64,000 nt of DNA. Origin: Artocarpus heterophyllus (Eukaryota; Streptophyta; Magnoliopsida; Rosales; Moraceae). The notes below the pieces were generated by a model. The model was not told the DNA's origin. It ran no database searches and saw nothing but the letters and a program-made list of their open reading frames with translations. A program made the position numbers and the translations under genes. Of this stretch, positions 1-11,956 are shown one piece after another. The stretch spans positions 22,751,899 to 22,815,898 of the forward strand of contig CM046348.1 in NCBI GenBank assembly GCA_025403435.1, given 5' to 3'. Position 1 is the first letter of the stretch. The number at the start of each line of letters is the position of its first letter.

Positions 1-1193
1 TATGTTGACCCCAAGGAAGATTGGAGGACGCCCATTCAGATGTACATATGTGACAATTGGCTACCCGAAGATAAGTAGACTGCTAGAAAGATTAAAGTTC
101 AAGCAGCAAGGTACTACATGATTGATGGGAACTCTATAGGTGTTCTTTCATGAGGCCTTATCTTTGATGTCTTGGGGAAGATGAGGTTGAGAAAGTCATT
201 CAGGAAGTCCATGAGGGATCATGCCGCAATCATTCTGGAGGAAGATCACTATGCAACAATCTTAAGAGGTAAGGATTCTACTGGCCAACAATGTAGAGTG
301 ACTGCAAGAACTTCACTCGTAAGTGCGACAGTTGCCAAAGGCACGCTCCTATCATTCACCAACCAGCAAAAGAGCTTTACTTAGTCAGTTCATCATATCC
401 TTTCATGAAGTACTTGATGGACGTGGTCAGACCGTTTCCTCTGGCTCCTGGGCTAGTGAAGTACCTCCTCGTTCTCATGAATTATTTCTCCAAATGGGTC
501 GAAGCTGAAGCATTTGCTAATGTTAAAGAACGAGATGTTGATCTCCTTGTCCTTCAAGAAGTTCTGTCACGATTGGGACATTATTTTAAGCTTCTCAACA
601 CCAAGGTACCCGCAAGGAAATGGCCAAGTAGAAGCAACGAATAAGACCATCATGAAGAATCTAAAGAAGAAACTTAAGGTAAGAAAAGGACATTGGGTTA
701 AGGAACTCCTAATGGTGCTATAGGCCTACCGAACGACTCCAAGAAGGGCGACCAACGAATCCCCCTTTTCACTCGTATATGGAATAGAAGTTGTTATTCC
801 TATAGAGGTAGTCGCTCGAGATCTTCGAGTTGATTACTCTCTCCTGAATGAAGCAAAAAATGACGAGATGATGCAGGATGCACTGGACCTGATAGACGAG
901 AAAAGGGACAAAGCCTTCTATCGCCTAGGTTGCTACCAACAAGCTGCCGCCAGATATTACAACCAAAAGGTTAAAGTCAGAAAGTTCCAAGAAGGAGAAC
1001 TCGTGCTCAGAAAAGTCTTTTAGAATACAAAAGAAGCTAATGCTGGAAAATTGGCGGTTAACTAGGAAGGACCTTATCAAATTAGGTCAGTTGTTCGAGA
1101 CGGAGTATACAAGTTGGAGAAGCTAGATGGATCGATCATCACCAAGAGGTAGAACACAAATCATCTACGGAAGTATTATGTGTAACAATCAGA
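1..1193 (+). pseudogene. Ty3/gypsy pol fragment: integrase region, broken
   Basis: Conceptual translation in shifting frames gives a gypsy integrase. A CDSCQRHAP zinc-finger segment lies near 330-350, a core-domain segment containing [12 protein letters not shown] near 480-515, then [15 protein letters not shown] near 605-650 and a YRTTPRRATNESPFSLVYG segment near 724-785. The stretch that should hold the second catalytic Asp is deleted between about 575 and 600, where the frame also shifts. In-frame stops lie at 76, 151, 721 and 1021. The element cannot make an active integrase. The downstream C-terminal integrase tail is readable to about 1180. Confidence 0.85.
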
Positions 1194-1460
1194 TTCCCTT
1201 TCTTTTATATTTTAAGCAATGTAATTGAACAACATTTGGCTTGATCCCTACACATGGGTATGTAGGCAGCTCATGGATTATAAACGAGTGTAGCCACCTT
1301 ATTAATTCAAATTTTATTTCTCGAGGATCTCATTGACAAATTGCTCTCAGGTTAAGCGGCAAAGCTTTACAACCATGCTTCGGACTTGACTAGCTCAATC
1401 CGAATAATATTACATGTCATGTTCATTGCCTATTTGATCCGACTAGCTTGATTTGAAATG

Positions 1461-2110
1461 AACTTATAATGCCATCTTCATGGCTTGACTTCGTATTCAA
1501 CCAGTTCGATCTGAACGTTTTGTGTTGCCATCTTCACGGCCTACTTTGGACTCAACCAGCTCGATTCAAATGCTCCATATCTTCGTGGCTTTCTTTTGGA
1601 CTCGACCATATCGATCCGATGATTCTCAATGGCCATCTTCATGGCTTCCTTTCGGACTCGACTAGTTTGATCAGAATGACTCGCGCTGCCATAATCATGG
1701 CCTACTTTAGACTCGACCAGTTTGATCTAGGTGCTATCACATTGCAATCTTCATGGTCTTGATTAGTCTGACTCAAAAAGTGCACAGACTGAATCAGTGT
1801 TAATCGAACTCGACCTGCTCGATCTAAAAAATTTTGCATCACCACTTTTGTAGCTCCATGGATTTGATTAATTCGATCCAAAACCATACCCGTGAACTGG
1901 TGCCGTAATCGGGGCTTATAAGGTAAAGAGAATTCGATTAACTCTCCCAAAGTTCGATCCTATATCACCATCTTTGTGGCATTGACTGTAGCTTAATTCA
2001 AACTTTTGGTCTAATCTCGCACATCTATCCTATTAGCTCGACTCCATGCTTGGTTCGATCGACTCTACAAGAGTCTAATCTCAAATCGCCATCTTCATGG
2101 CTCTCTTCCT
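1461..2110 (+). repeat. degenerate tandem repeat, about 52-60 bp unit, in the retrotransposon 3' UTR
   Basis: At least five adjacent units start with GCCATCTTCATGGC-like sequence (about 1469, 1526, 1631, 1688 and near 2089), each followed by ACTCGACCAG and TCGATC segments. Units are 52-60 bp and diverged, and further scattered units run to about 2110. Tandem repeats in the 3' UTR of Tat-lineage elements are known and have been proposed as a source of satellite DNA. Confidence 0.75.
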
Positions 2111-2353
2111 TTAAGAGTTCGGTTTACGCCTGAATTAACGGCTCAGTTTCATATTATAATCCCTATCATGTATTATTAGTTTGGTTACTTTTGATTAACC
2201 AAGAGATTGATCGCTGCATACTGCATAAAAGCGTGGCTATGCTAATGCTGAATTCGAAAAGTTGAATTTGAGATTGAAGTTCCATTCGTACAAATAAAGT
2301 GTTTGGTACAAAGAAAACAAAAACAGTTCAAATATAAAAAGCAAAAGAATCTT

Positions 2354-4546
2354 TCAAGGATTTCCTGCCTCCGCTAGTCTAACATTTTCAACCTCGGTCA
2401 GCTCAACAACTAGAGGCTCCGTGACTTCGTCGCCCGACACTGGGACGGTACTTGGCTTAGGAGCGGTAGGATCGATGGGGACGTCCTGGTGTATCAATTC
2501 GCCTTTATCGGTGACCTGAGCAGCTGAATCATCCTAGGACAACAGTTCTTGTAGTTCCTTGATCTCTTTATTGATCGCATCGACGCTGAGCTGCCCTGAC
2601 TTGAATTCTAGCAAGGTCTTAGGTCGTGCCTTGAAAGAAGAAGTGCCATGGACCTTGAGCAGCTACTCCCTGATTTCTTCAATGTCCATGTCTTTCGCAG
2701 CCACAGTCTTCTTCAACTCATCAACTTCTTCCCTGGAAAGTCAAAGCCTGCTAGACAAGTTCAGCACCTTTTTGTTCGACCTGTTTAATGCGTCGGCCGT
2801 GTCATTGAGCTCCTTTTACTTGTTTTCTTTCTCGGTTTTCATCTTCTTTAGCTCCTCTCCAAGCTCCCTATTTCTTAGAAGCTCTTGCTCATATTTGTAA
2901 GCAACCTTGTTCGCAAAGAGGTTATGAAGGAAAAGAACCTGCATGACAGAATTTTAGTATGGAACGATACAATCGAAGCCAACAAGATTGAACATGCTTT
3001 GGAGATTTACCTATCCCATTGTTGCAGCCGATTCGTTATAGAACCAAGCAAACGGCTTCCCTCCAAGAAGCTCCTCATCTTTGTCAAAGTAAAAATTTAT
3101 AGCCGCTCTAGTCGCCGCCTCCTTCTCTTGCATTGTGCTGACGTCTTCTGGAATGTCGAGGGTCTTCTCATGAACCCTTTGTTCGACACCCCTAGTTGAA
3201 ATGGAGGTCTCACCACCCTTTCTTTTCTTTGATGGTGGGGGCAGTATGTCGAAAGGGGGAGGTGGAGGAAGATCGGACGAAGTAGTCAAAGAAGTCACCT
3301 CTTTTGGCACCGATGGTTTGCCGGTGTTGCTCCTTTTCTTTGTTGCTTTGTCTATAGCTTTCTTCTTTCGCATCTCTCTGACTGAGGGTAGTGTTATCTT
3401 CATGGCTGATAGTGCGGCTTATTAGAGATGAACGTCTTTGTCAGATAAAGAAGTAATATATTTAGATGGACAGTACAGCCGTTGAAGTGCACCGTGGCAT
3501 CTAAAGACCTAATCGACTTGTTTTGGGAATCGAATAAAAATACCTGTTGGGATTTCTTTAAAGCACTTCCAAATCGAGGACTTCCCGAGTTGATTGGGTT
3601 GTGAGATTTCAGCCCAAGTCTGTCCCTTTAGAGCAAATAGTGCATCCAACTACGCTTGGAACCTCTCGCTAATTGGATCCAGATGATTCAATTTGTAATC
3701 TGTAGAAAAAGAAAATGCTTGAGATTAGTCAAAATTACTACTTGAAATATACAAAGCAATGATGCTTACCAATAAGACCAAAAGCAAATGGAAAAGGAAA
3801 TCAAGCAATTAATTCGAAGGAGTCGTGATTGATCGACATAAAAAAGTATCGCTCTTCTAAGTGCCAATCCGTGTTTACAAATTCTATGATGAGCTGCTTC
3901 GACTGCCTGTACACGAAGTAGAAACAGCCCATATTTTTGCTGTTTTGCTTTAGGTAGTAGCACCTGAGAAAATCGTATATGTCGAAATTGATTCAAGCCT
4001 TCTTTATTAGAACCATAAGGGCAATGAGTAGTTGGACCCTGTTCAGCATAAGTTGAGTCATGAAGATGTAGAAATGGCCGATGATCTCAATCATAAGCTC
4101 TAGAATAGGCAGTCGAAGTCCAAGTTCAAACCATTTGGTATACACATAAAACTAGTTGTCGTTTTGTGTATCTGCTCGCTCCCCCAGATAAGGCAAACGC
4201 ATTTTGACCAAGGTTGGGATTCCATACTTTGATCTTATTGTCAAAAAATCCCCCTCTATCAGAACAGACTTTGGATTCTTCGTGAAAAAGGATACTCCTT
4301 TGGTTGGAGAAATGTACTTCCTTTTTCGAGCTGTTCGGTTTGGTCGACATTTGTCGAGGTACCTGCTAGCTAGTTTCGTTCTTCCCTAAGGATCACTGGT
4401 CTGCTAGCCTGCATACCACCAGTTCTGGAACTCGACGCGATCATAGACTGTTGGTGAATCATTTCATTGACTTCCCTTTCATCGTTGCTCGACCAGGGGT
4501 CCTTGCTGCTGCTGAAGCTTGAGTCGATGATCACCGCCTTTGACAT
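2354..4546 (-). pseudogene. antisense ORF of the Tat-like element, broken
   Basis: The minus strand opens with ATG at 4546 (MSKAVIIDSSFSSSKDPWSS), runs about 58 codons to a TAG, and continues in shifting frames to a TGA at 2354. The longest open piece (3403-3011) is basic and Lys/Pro/Ser-rich (PPPPPFDILPPPSKKRKGG). It is followed by a Glu/Lys/Leu-rich segment (about 2930-2560) that looks like a coiled coil. Antisense ORFs between pol and the 3' LTR are described for Grande- and Retand-type elements; their function is unknown. Several stops and frameshifts show decay. Confidence 0.6.
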
Positions 4547-5206
4547 CCTTACAGAAACAAGTTTACCAAAGGAAATCTAGGGTTTTGGAGATCAAAAAGC
4601 TAAAGGATCCTAAAATCTAGAGAGGTTCTAACTGTTTGTGAGTGTTCTAGACTCGCAACAGCCAAACAGGTTTAGCAATGGCTGATTTTCTCAAAAAATG
4701 AGGCATATTTAGCATCAAGATGCTTGGAATTGAAAGAAAAACAAGATTACGGCAAGAAAATTGCAAGAAAATTAGAAGAGAAGAAGAAAGTCTTGCCTGA
4801 AAATTGTGGAGAAACTTTGAGAAAGAGGGAAAATCGCCCTGAGTTTGAAGAGAGAGAAACGAAATGAAAAGGTCAGAGAAAATATGAGTTATATACTACC
4901 TGAAGATGTCTTATTGACAGCTAGGATCGGTTCAGAGCCATCTGATCCAAGGGCTAGGATTTTGCATCTTTTCAAGTTCCTGCTCAAACCGAGGCAGTGT
5001 CTTTTCAAATCAGGCGTATACGTCAACGCTGCAGAGATGTTTTGGAGCCTGCTAATCCCATGATGACATGTGTTGGAAGTAATTAAATATCGCAATTTTC
5101 AAAGAAAGGTAATGGTTTAAGTATGGATGCAAGATTTTACTTAAGGTGATGTGTCGTCAGACCGAAGCCTGGCCTTTATTCACTCTTGTAGTCCATTACA
5201 TCGACT

Positions 5207-5219
5207 AAGGAGTGAGGGG
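5207..5219 (+). promoter_or_regulatory. polypurine tract of the Tat-like element
   Basis: AAGGAGTGAGGGG lies five bases upstream of the LTR start. It is the expected plus-strand priming site and fixes the element's orientation. Confidence 0.75.
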
Positions 5220-5224
5220 CTAAC

Positions 5225-5877
5225 TGTTAGGGTTCTATTTAGTTGGCCCAAATTGCTAGCAAGTTCAGGCGGCCCAATGTTGAAACTAGTCGAATGGATC
5301 GAATGGAATCAACTGGCTGAAGTTTGATCAAATTGACAATTCACACTATTCACTTGATTCGATTATATTGTTTTGCTAGAGGCATTTTGTTCTTGATTGT
5401 TTAAGATAATTTGTACTTGTTTTTTATGTCTTCGTTTGATCAGATCGATCGCGACGAGTAAACGGTTATTAGCACAAACCGATGGTTATGTCAGGTCTAG
5501 TCATGGACCGAAATGTGGGCAAGGTGTGATTCTTGCAACCTATCACCAGTCGACATGTGTCCCACTATTGCGGTTACTTACAGTGCACTATCCCACTCCG
5601 CCAGACGGTTAGGAGCCACGATTCTTCCTCATCCTCTATATAAGAGGATGGTTGCTTCATTGTATGACACACACAGAAAAAGATACAGAAACTCTGCTCA
5701 TTTGCTTTCTCATCTCTTTTTGCTCTCTTGTAATCTGTACCAAGAACATCTTAGTGAATTACAGTGGACGTAGCTCTTCATTAACAGAGTGAACCACTAT
5801 AAACCTTGTGCGTTACTCTTGTTACAGCATTATTTAATTTATTTCATTCCAATCTTGCATTTCAACCCAGGCTAACA
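5225..5877 (+). repeat. 3' LTR of the Tat-like element
   Basis: The 653-bp segment starts TGTTAG and ends CTAACA, a perfect short terminal inverted repeat, just after the polypurine tract. A TATA box (TATATAA, 5637-5643) lies in the middle, as expected for the U3/R border. The partner 5' LTR is outside the window, so the target duplication cannot be tested. Confidence 0.8.
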
Positions 5878-7012
5878 GGTCCATTTAACGATGATTTGAG
5901 GGCCCAAGTTCTCGAACAACCTAATCTAGAATTTTAACATTTGATTGTAGATTCCCCGTCTACAATTTTCTAATTGACCCATTAAAACAATTTTTCCCTA
6001 GAATATGTCTTCTTTTAAAGTTTCAAGTTTTTCCCATAAATGTATTCTCTCTAATTTGTTCTTGTTGGGGGCAATTGAAATGCATTTTGGCTTACTTTGC
6101 CTCTATTAACATAATTATTTTCATATATGTTGTGCTTAATGTTTTTAATTTTTATTTTGCCAAAGATTTTTTTTACAGTGTCATCTTTTTTATTGTGCTT
6201 CTTTTAAATAGCTTTTTTTTTTCCACATGTTTCTATTAACACATATTTTTTCAAAAATGTTTCTATTTAATTTTTTTCCTTGTATAATTCTTATTATTAA
6301 AAAAAATACTTATAAAGATGTTTATATTATTTGTGTATTGAATAACAACCAACTAAGATTTTTATTATTTAATAAATTAAAAAATAACTGTACGGTAATT
6401 AAAACTCAATACACTAATAAAGCCTATAAAATGACTCCTCACCTGCTATGCACGCACGTGGGACTCAACTGGTCAAACATAGTTAGGACTTGGGAGAGTC
6501 CAATATGACCGATATTGTTTGTATATATTGAAAGGTGAAATAACCAAATTTTTTTCTTGGGGATCAAGCACTCTCTTTTTGCCCTTTTTTTTTTTTCTTT
6601 TTCAAAAGCACCTACATCTTCTTGACTTGGAGGAAAAGCATTAATCTCCTTGTTTTTTCTTCTCGTTAGTATTATTGCAGTATTCTTTCTCAGGACGTAT
6701 TAATGCGATAAATTATTTTCATCTCGGAGGGGAGGATTCTAAACTTTTAGGATGTGTCTGGCGCGTTGGGTAAGGACTAGAATTAAGATAAATAGTCCAA
6801 ATCTCTATGTTTAGGGGGAGATATTGACTGAATAAATCAGTTGTTGACCAAAAAAAGTCCCAACATTAATGCGATAACAAACCCCACCCAAAATCATGAC
6901 ATTACTAGGACTGGATTAGAATAATCTTTTTCAAGTTTCTCATTTTTCTAACCAACCTATTAGGACAAAGTCCCAACACCACCAACTAAAGCAGATCTGT
7001 CAGACGTAACTC
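5878..7012. other. AT-rich intergenic DNA
   Basis: No gene, RNA or clear repeat is visible. The stretch has long T runs and short meaningless ORFs. Confidence 0.6.
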
Positions 7013-7015
7013 TTA

Positions 7016-7193
7016 TAGGGTGCTTAAAAGGGTGGTAAAAATCAATGGTGAGAACCACTTTTATTGTAGCATGTGAGAGTTTTATACTGTAGCATATTTT
7101 TTTATTGTTACTGTAGCATGTGAGAACTTTACACTGTTCATAACTGAGATTATGATGAGAACTGAGTGGTCCCCACTACTGTCAAACACCCCC
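7016..7193 (-). mobile_element. Tourist-like MITE, copy 1 (178 bp)
   Basis: Ends TAGGGTGCTT and CAAACACCCCC form a terminal inverted repeat, flanked by TTA on both sides (7013-7015 and 7194-7196), as for PIF/Harbinger (Tourist) elements. The interior is the reverse complement of the 178-bp element at 42688-42865, sharing ACAGTGTAAAG-, CTACAGTATAAAACTCTCAC- and TACAGTAAAAGTGG-type blocks. Confidence 0.8.
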
Positions 7194-7196
7194 TTA

Positions 7197-7911
7197 GAGC
7201 TCAGCGGTGAGGCAGTCCCTCCAGTTTCTGTCACAGCCTCCCACCCAACTGGAGTCGTGGTCACTGCCTCCCACCCTGACCGATGTCGAGGTCATAACCA
7301 CACTTATCTCAATCGACTAATGTCTTGGTCTTTGTCGACAACATGGATAGCCGCGAGTAATGTCACGGTCACAACGCCACTCAACTCATGCTTGTCCTCT
7401 GCGAAACCCAGATCCTATTCCAGCCGTGAGAAACCAAGCCACCCTCCTCCTCAAAACTGAAGCGTCAACCGACAGCCATTTCTAATTGTGTCGAACACAG
7501 ATCCCGTCAAACCCCAAGATCTCGTAGAACCCTCTGTCTAGAATCCATATCTCGTCAAATCCCATCCCTTCCGTTGAAAACCAACGAGAATCAACGTGGA
7601 AGCTTGAGTGTTTCTATTTTTTATTTTTTTATTAAAATGTATTGAGATATTTCTTTTTTAATATTAAATATGATTTATTACGTAAAAATCTTCTTTACAT
7701 TAGATTTATATTCATTTGGCATAGTTATTTAAAATTTATTTTTAAAATTTCACAATATGTAATTATCTAATAAAATTAATTTTCATAATTTCATTTAATT
7801 AAGTCCAATTCCACACTAAACCAAAATATGATTGAATTACACTTCAATCCAATCCCAACCCTCCAATCCAATCTAATGAGACATATCAAACAGGGCTTTA
7901 ATTTAAATATT
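7197..7911. other. intergenic; GC-richer patch then AT-rich DNA
   Basis: About 7197-7600 is unusually C-rich with repeated GTCAC/GTCGTGGTCA words and gives a 102-codon plus-strand ORF that begins inside the MITE. I see no protein family in it. The rest is AT-rich without features. Confidence 0.45.
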
Positions 7912-8222
7912 ATGAAAATTATAAGGTAGAATAAGGGAATGTCATATTTTTGAAACTTTTTTAAGTAAATATCATGTCTTAAAAATATTTGTAGAAAATT
8001 TTATATTTACATGGTAAATAAGTTATTTACATGATAAACAATAAGGTAAATACATTATTTACACCATAAATCCTTTGATTGTATAAATAAGAATTATTTA
8101 CACTATAAATAAGAAATAGATAAATTATTTACATCGTAAATTTAATATTTACTACAAATATTTTTAAAACTTGATATTATTATAATTAGTTTTAAAAAAA
8201 GTCACATTTCCTATAATTTCCC
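7912..8222. mobile_element. foldback (long inverted repeat) element
   Basis: About 75 bp at the left (with GGGAATGTCA and CTTAAAAATATTTGTAG) is the imperfect reverse complement of the right arm (CTACAAATATTTTTAAAAC and GTCACATTTCC). The interior repeats TTATTTACA-type words. It resembles a Mutator-like or foldback MITE; no clear target duplication was found, so the edges are approximate. Confidence 0.55.
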
Positions 8223-9838
8223 AAAGTAAAAATCTAACACGCCATGTATCATTAATATTCCTCTCTTTTTTTTTTTTTCCTTTTAAACTTAAGAGTAAAG
8301 AGATTCAAATTTTTCACTTTTATGTGAAGTTAGAAATAATTTTATAGTTAGGTCATACCTAGAACCATAATATTCATCTTTTTCTTTATATGTTAATTTT
8401 ATAGATAACCAAACAGAGAATGTTATTTCTACAATATAACGTTGAGTCTGCACAATTTTAGTAATAAACATGAATATTCTATATTTAAGCGGTACAGGGA
8501 CAATTAATTTGTTTGTTGTTGAATATCCTCTTTGGGAGGACATGTTTTATAATTTAATGATTCTTTATTTCGTTTCAAACAAAAAAGGACATATGGTTTT
8601 CGACCGACATTAAATAAACATTCATAATGACAGACATGACTGGAAAATTTTTTCAAGTAGTGTATAATGAGATTATAAATAAATTCATAACTTTATTCAT
8701 ATACAGTGGATAGGTAATTATAATTATTACAAATGAGAGGGACAATTATATACATGGATATTTTAAAAAAACTCTAAAAAAGGTATTTGACAGTTATAAT
8801 TTGACTTTTTTTTAGTTATAAATATTATAAAATTTTTACATGTTATAATAATAAAAAAATTATAAAACTCTTACATGTTATAATCAAAACAATTCTAACT
8901 AACGGTTCTAACGACCCATCAAACGCTACATAATTGAAAAACAGAAATAACTTTCTCTCCGTGTAATGATTTCTTAGAGTCGAATCTCCAAAAATTTCCT
9001 TTGATAGGACTCTAATGAAGATTTGAATAACGTAATCAGCGATTTATTTTATCTCTTTCCTTGTTTTAACAACTTTTTTAAGCGTTTTGATCATTATTAG
9101 CGTTGTCTATAATTAACATCAATACGAAAGTATTGAAACTAACAAATCACTTTTTATCCATCGGTGAAAAATCTTGAAATTAGCAGTTGATGAGAAAATC
9201 TTGACCATAGCACTAATTTACTAAATATCTTTTGGACTTGGCAATACCTACTATTTTCATTTTCATAAGCTACCTAAAATAGAAGAATTCATCTTATCAT
9301 ACAATTTACTACTTAATATAAATGCTATATATACATTATTGTAATTATTAAGAATTGAAACTTGTAAAAATAAATTTGAAAAATTTAAAAATAGCAATGT
9401 TGTGATTATTAAATGAAAATTTCAACACATTTAACGAATATCGATCAAATCTCAAAACCTGACATTTGTTGCATCTGGTGAAAAATTTAACATCGAATAT
9501 ATTACATGTCAAATTTAGCATAGACAATAGCATAATTTGGTGAACATTTTCTAATTAAATTGCTAAAAATTTGATGTTGGCCCATTGATTTGATATTGCA
9601 GTAGATATGCTCTCAATTATTATTGATTCAAGAAACGAAGAAGATGAACACAATCAAAGAACCATTTATGCAAAGAGGAAATTAATATTGTTTGTGCAAG
9701 ACATCGTCCAATACATGGCGAGCATTTTTCACCTCATAAACCTAATCAAACGAATATTTAATCAATAATGTAATAAGAACACCTTGTCAGTCATCAAGAG
9801 CTCTACAAAAAAAAGCACATATTGGCGGGAACTGAATA
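8223..9838. other. AT-rich intergenic DNA
   Basis: No gene or well-defined repeat is visible. Short ORFs here are AT-rich noise. Confidence 0.6.
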
Positions 9839-10200
9839 AAGCAAGTAGCTTATAAGTGCGACGAGTTTTCTTTTAGTAAGTAAAGTTTTCTTTCAGTAAG
9901 CAATGGTCTAAAAGTTATAACTTTATGGGGTATACATATGGGTCCGCTTAATTGTTCTTCTCTTGAAGGCCCTTGTGGTCGATCTGTCCCCGTGGCAATT
10001 TATGTGTGTGCTTGCTATGTATACCAAAAGAATTGGTCGCACTTGGTGAGTCCCACATTGACAAGGATTGAGAAAAGCAGGTGGCTTCTAAGTGCCACAA
10101 GTTTTCTTCAAATCAGCAATTGCCTGGAAGTTGTAACTTTGTGGGGTCCACTTAGACATGAGTCTACTTAGTTGTCCTCATCCTGAAGGCCCTTGTCGAC
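9839..10200 (+). repeat. two diverged direct repeats of about 125-145 bp
   Basis: The block starting AGCAAGTAGCTTATAAGTGC (about 9839-9980) recurs as AGCAGGTGGCTTCTAAGTGC (about 10077-10200). Each ends in TGAAGGCCCTTGT. The origin is unknown. Confidence 0.55.
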
Positions 10201-10208
10201 TTAGATTG

Positions 10209-11560
10209 TGTGATAACCCATCATCTTTGGGGCCGTACCTTAACACTTTTTTTACTTACATAGCTACGGAAATCTAAGAATATTTTTTTTGAATATTTAA
10301 ACACACATACATATACAAACCTCCTTTATATATATATTCTTAACATAACATTTCTCAAAAGAGTTTTGTCTTGTTTGTACTACATTATAACTTATACTTA
10401 ATACTTACTCTACAACAAACTCCAAATTTATTTAATATACTTGTAGAGAGAAAACATTTCAGTGGCGGTATCCATATCCTTATCTACACATTACACATGT
10501 ATCGGCACCAACTCAATAGTGAATCTATTCTGACATTTTAACTGAATTACCTACAACATGAAATAACTACGTGAGCGAATGCTCAGTAAGTTCAAACATA
10601 GTCCATATGTATGTATGATCCATTTATGCTTGTTTATGGACATTCATTATTCTTTTCTTGTTTTGATCTTAACTAGGGCCCAAGTGTTCGTACTATATGC
10701 GCACATGGGTCATCGTAATATCGAGACCAAAACATAACTTAGTACTCCCCTTGAGTAGGGAGTTGGTACAACACTTTTCTCTTTGTCTGGCGATTCAATT
10801 ACCAGTCCGTTAATTTAGGTTATAATACCATGCATGATGATTTATTTACTTGTAATAAGTGCATATCATACACACTTCTTTAAAGGTAATAAATACATAA
10901 ATACATTGGTGTATATATATACTTTTTCCCAAAAACCCTCTATCTCATACTGTATGTGGGGTTCGAACTTACTTAGGTATGCTACAGCCCAACTTCCAGT
11001 TCTCCATTAACCATCCAAATGCCCTATATGGACAGTTTATGGTCATTAGTTAACTTACTACTATTAATCTATACGTTGACAAAGTGTACATGTTAATTGC
11101 TAAGTTGGGTTATTGCTCGATTCATAAACCCGATCAGTATGGATTCTATTCCTCTTAGTTCATGATTTCTTATTGTCACTAACAAAGTGGAAAAAAAGAA
11201 TTCTTTGCTAAAGAAATTTTTTTCGTATTTTGGGCATTTTGGGGTCCATTCAGGCTGTTTTGCAAAAAATAATGCTTTTGCCCTCGATGAGCCTTTTTAA
11301 ACTTCTTGGGCCCTTTTTTGGCTAACTAATACAAACTGTTGCTTACTGGCAGCAGGACAAAAATTCAAGGTATTGGTTCTTTTATTTTGCAATAAAAACG
11401 TAATTTAGCAAAACTTTACAATTTTATCCCGGATATTGAAAATATCGACGGTTTTGCCTTTAAGATCAAAAATGATGTTTTTGTATCATTAACCTCAATT
11501 TTTCAGAAGGATTAAATCCTTCCAAAATTCCTTTCCCAAATTTCTTTTATTAAAAACATT
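10209..11560 (-). repeat. probable degenerate gypsy LTR-derived sequence
   Basis: Read on the minus strand, the segment carries ACTGAGCATTCGCTCAC (near 10573-10589), a word also present in the Tekay-like LTRs here (ACTGAGCCTTTCGCTCAC), and ends GGGTTATCACA. The 5' boundary is not defined. This is an inference from one shared motif and general composition. Confidence 0.35.
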
Positions 11561-11599
11561 TTTGCCCTTTTATTAGGTTGTCGGCTGTCATAATAACGA

Positions 11600-11956
11600 G
11601 GTGATACCATGCCATGGAAGTGATTTTCGCTTTATGTTACACCCCACCTCATATCCAAGTCCTATTAGCCTCAAGACAGTTACAAGGGGAGGCGCTAGCA
11701 TGGTGGATTAGGATTGACCTAGAGGAATAGTGTCATGATTGGGAAGGTTTCAAAGGACAGATTTTTGAAAAATTTGCACCACGACCACCTACTAACAACA
11801 TACTGGTTCAAGTTAATCCATTTATCTGGGCTAAGTAACGCTTTGACTTTATATACGCATGGAACTAATATAGGGAAGATACATGGGGTGAAAACATGGA
11901 TCATTACCTTATGAGATTTCATCGTACTATGTTACTAATGATTCCACCCGAGATAC
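11600..11956 (+). pseudogene. retrotransposon gag-like fragment, first part
   Basis: One frame reads as a gag core, with LASRQLQGEALAWWI and then FKGQIFEKFAPRPPTNN, interrupted by stops at several codons. The reading resumes after the solo LTR at 13882, whose insertion duplicated GATAC here (11952-11956). Confidence 0.6.

Larger units (their letters stand above)
1..5877 (+). mobile_element. 3' portion of a degenerate Ty3/gypsy (Tat-lineage-like) LTR retrotransposon
   Basis: In order on the plus strand there is a broken integrase (1-1193), a tandem-repeat non-coding region (about 1461-2110), a broken ORF on the opposite strand (2354-4546), a purine-rich tract (5207-5219) and an LTR (5225-5877). 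Pol followed by repeats and an antisense ORF before the 3' LTR is the layout known for Tat-type elements such as Grande and Retand. The 5' part lies outside the window. Stops and frameshifts show it is dead. Lineage placement is inference from layout and integrase residues. Confidence 0.8.

Noticed and set aside
7152..7460. 102-codon ORF
   Set aside because: It starts inside a MITE and has no recognisable family.
9938..10171. 77-codon ORF
   Set aside because: Lies across a diverged direct repeat, with no domain.
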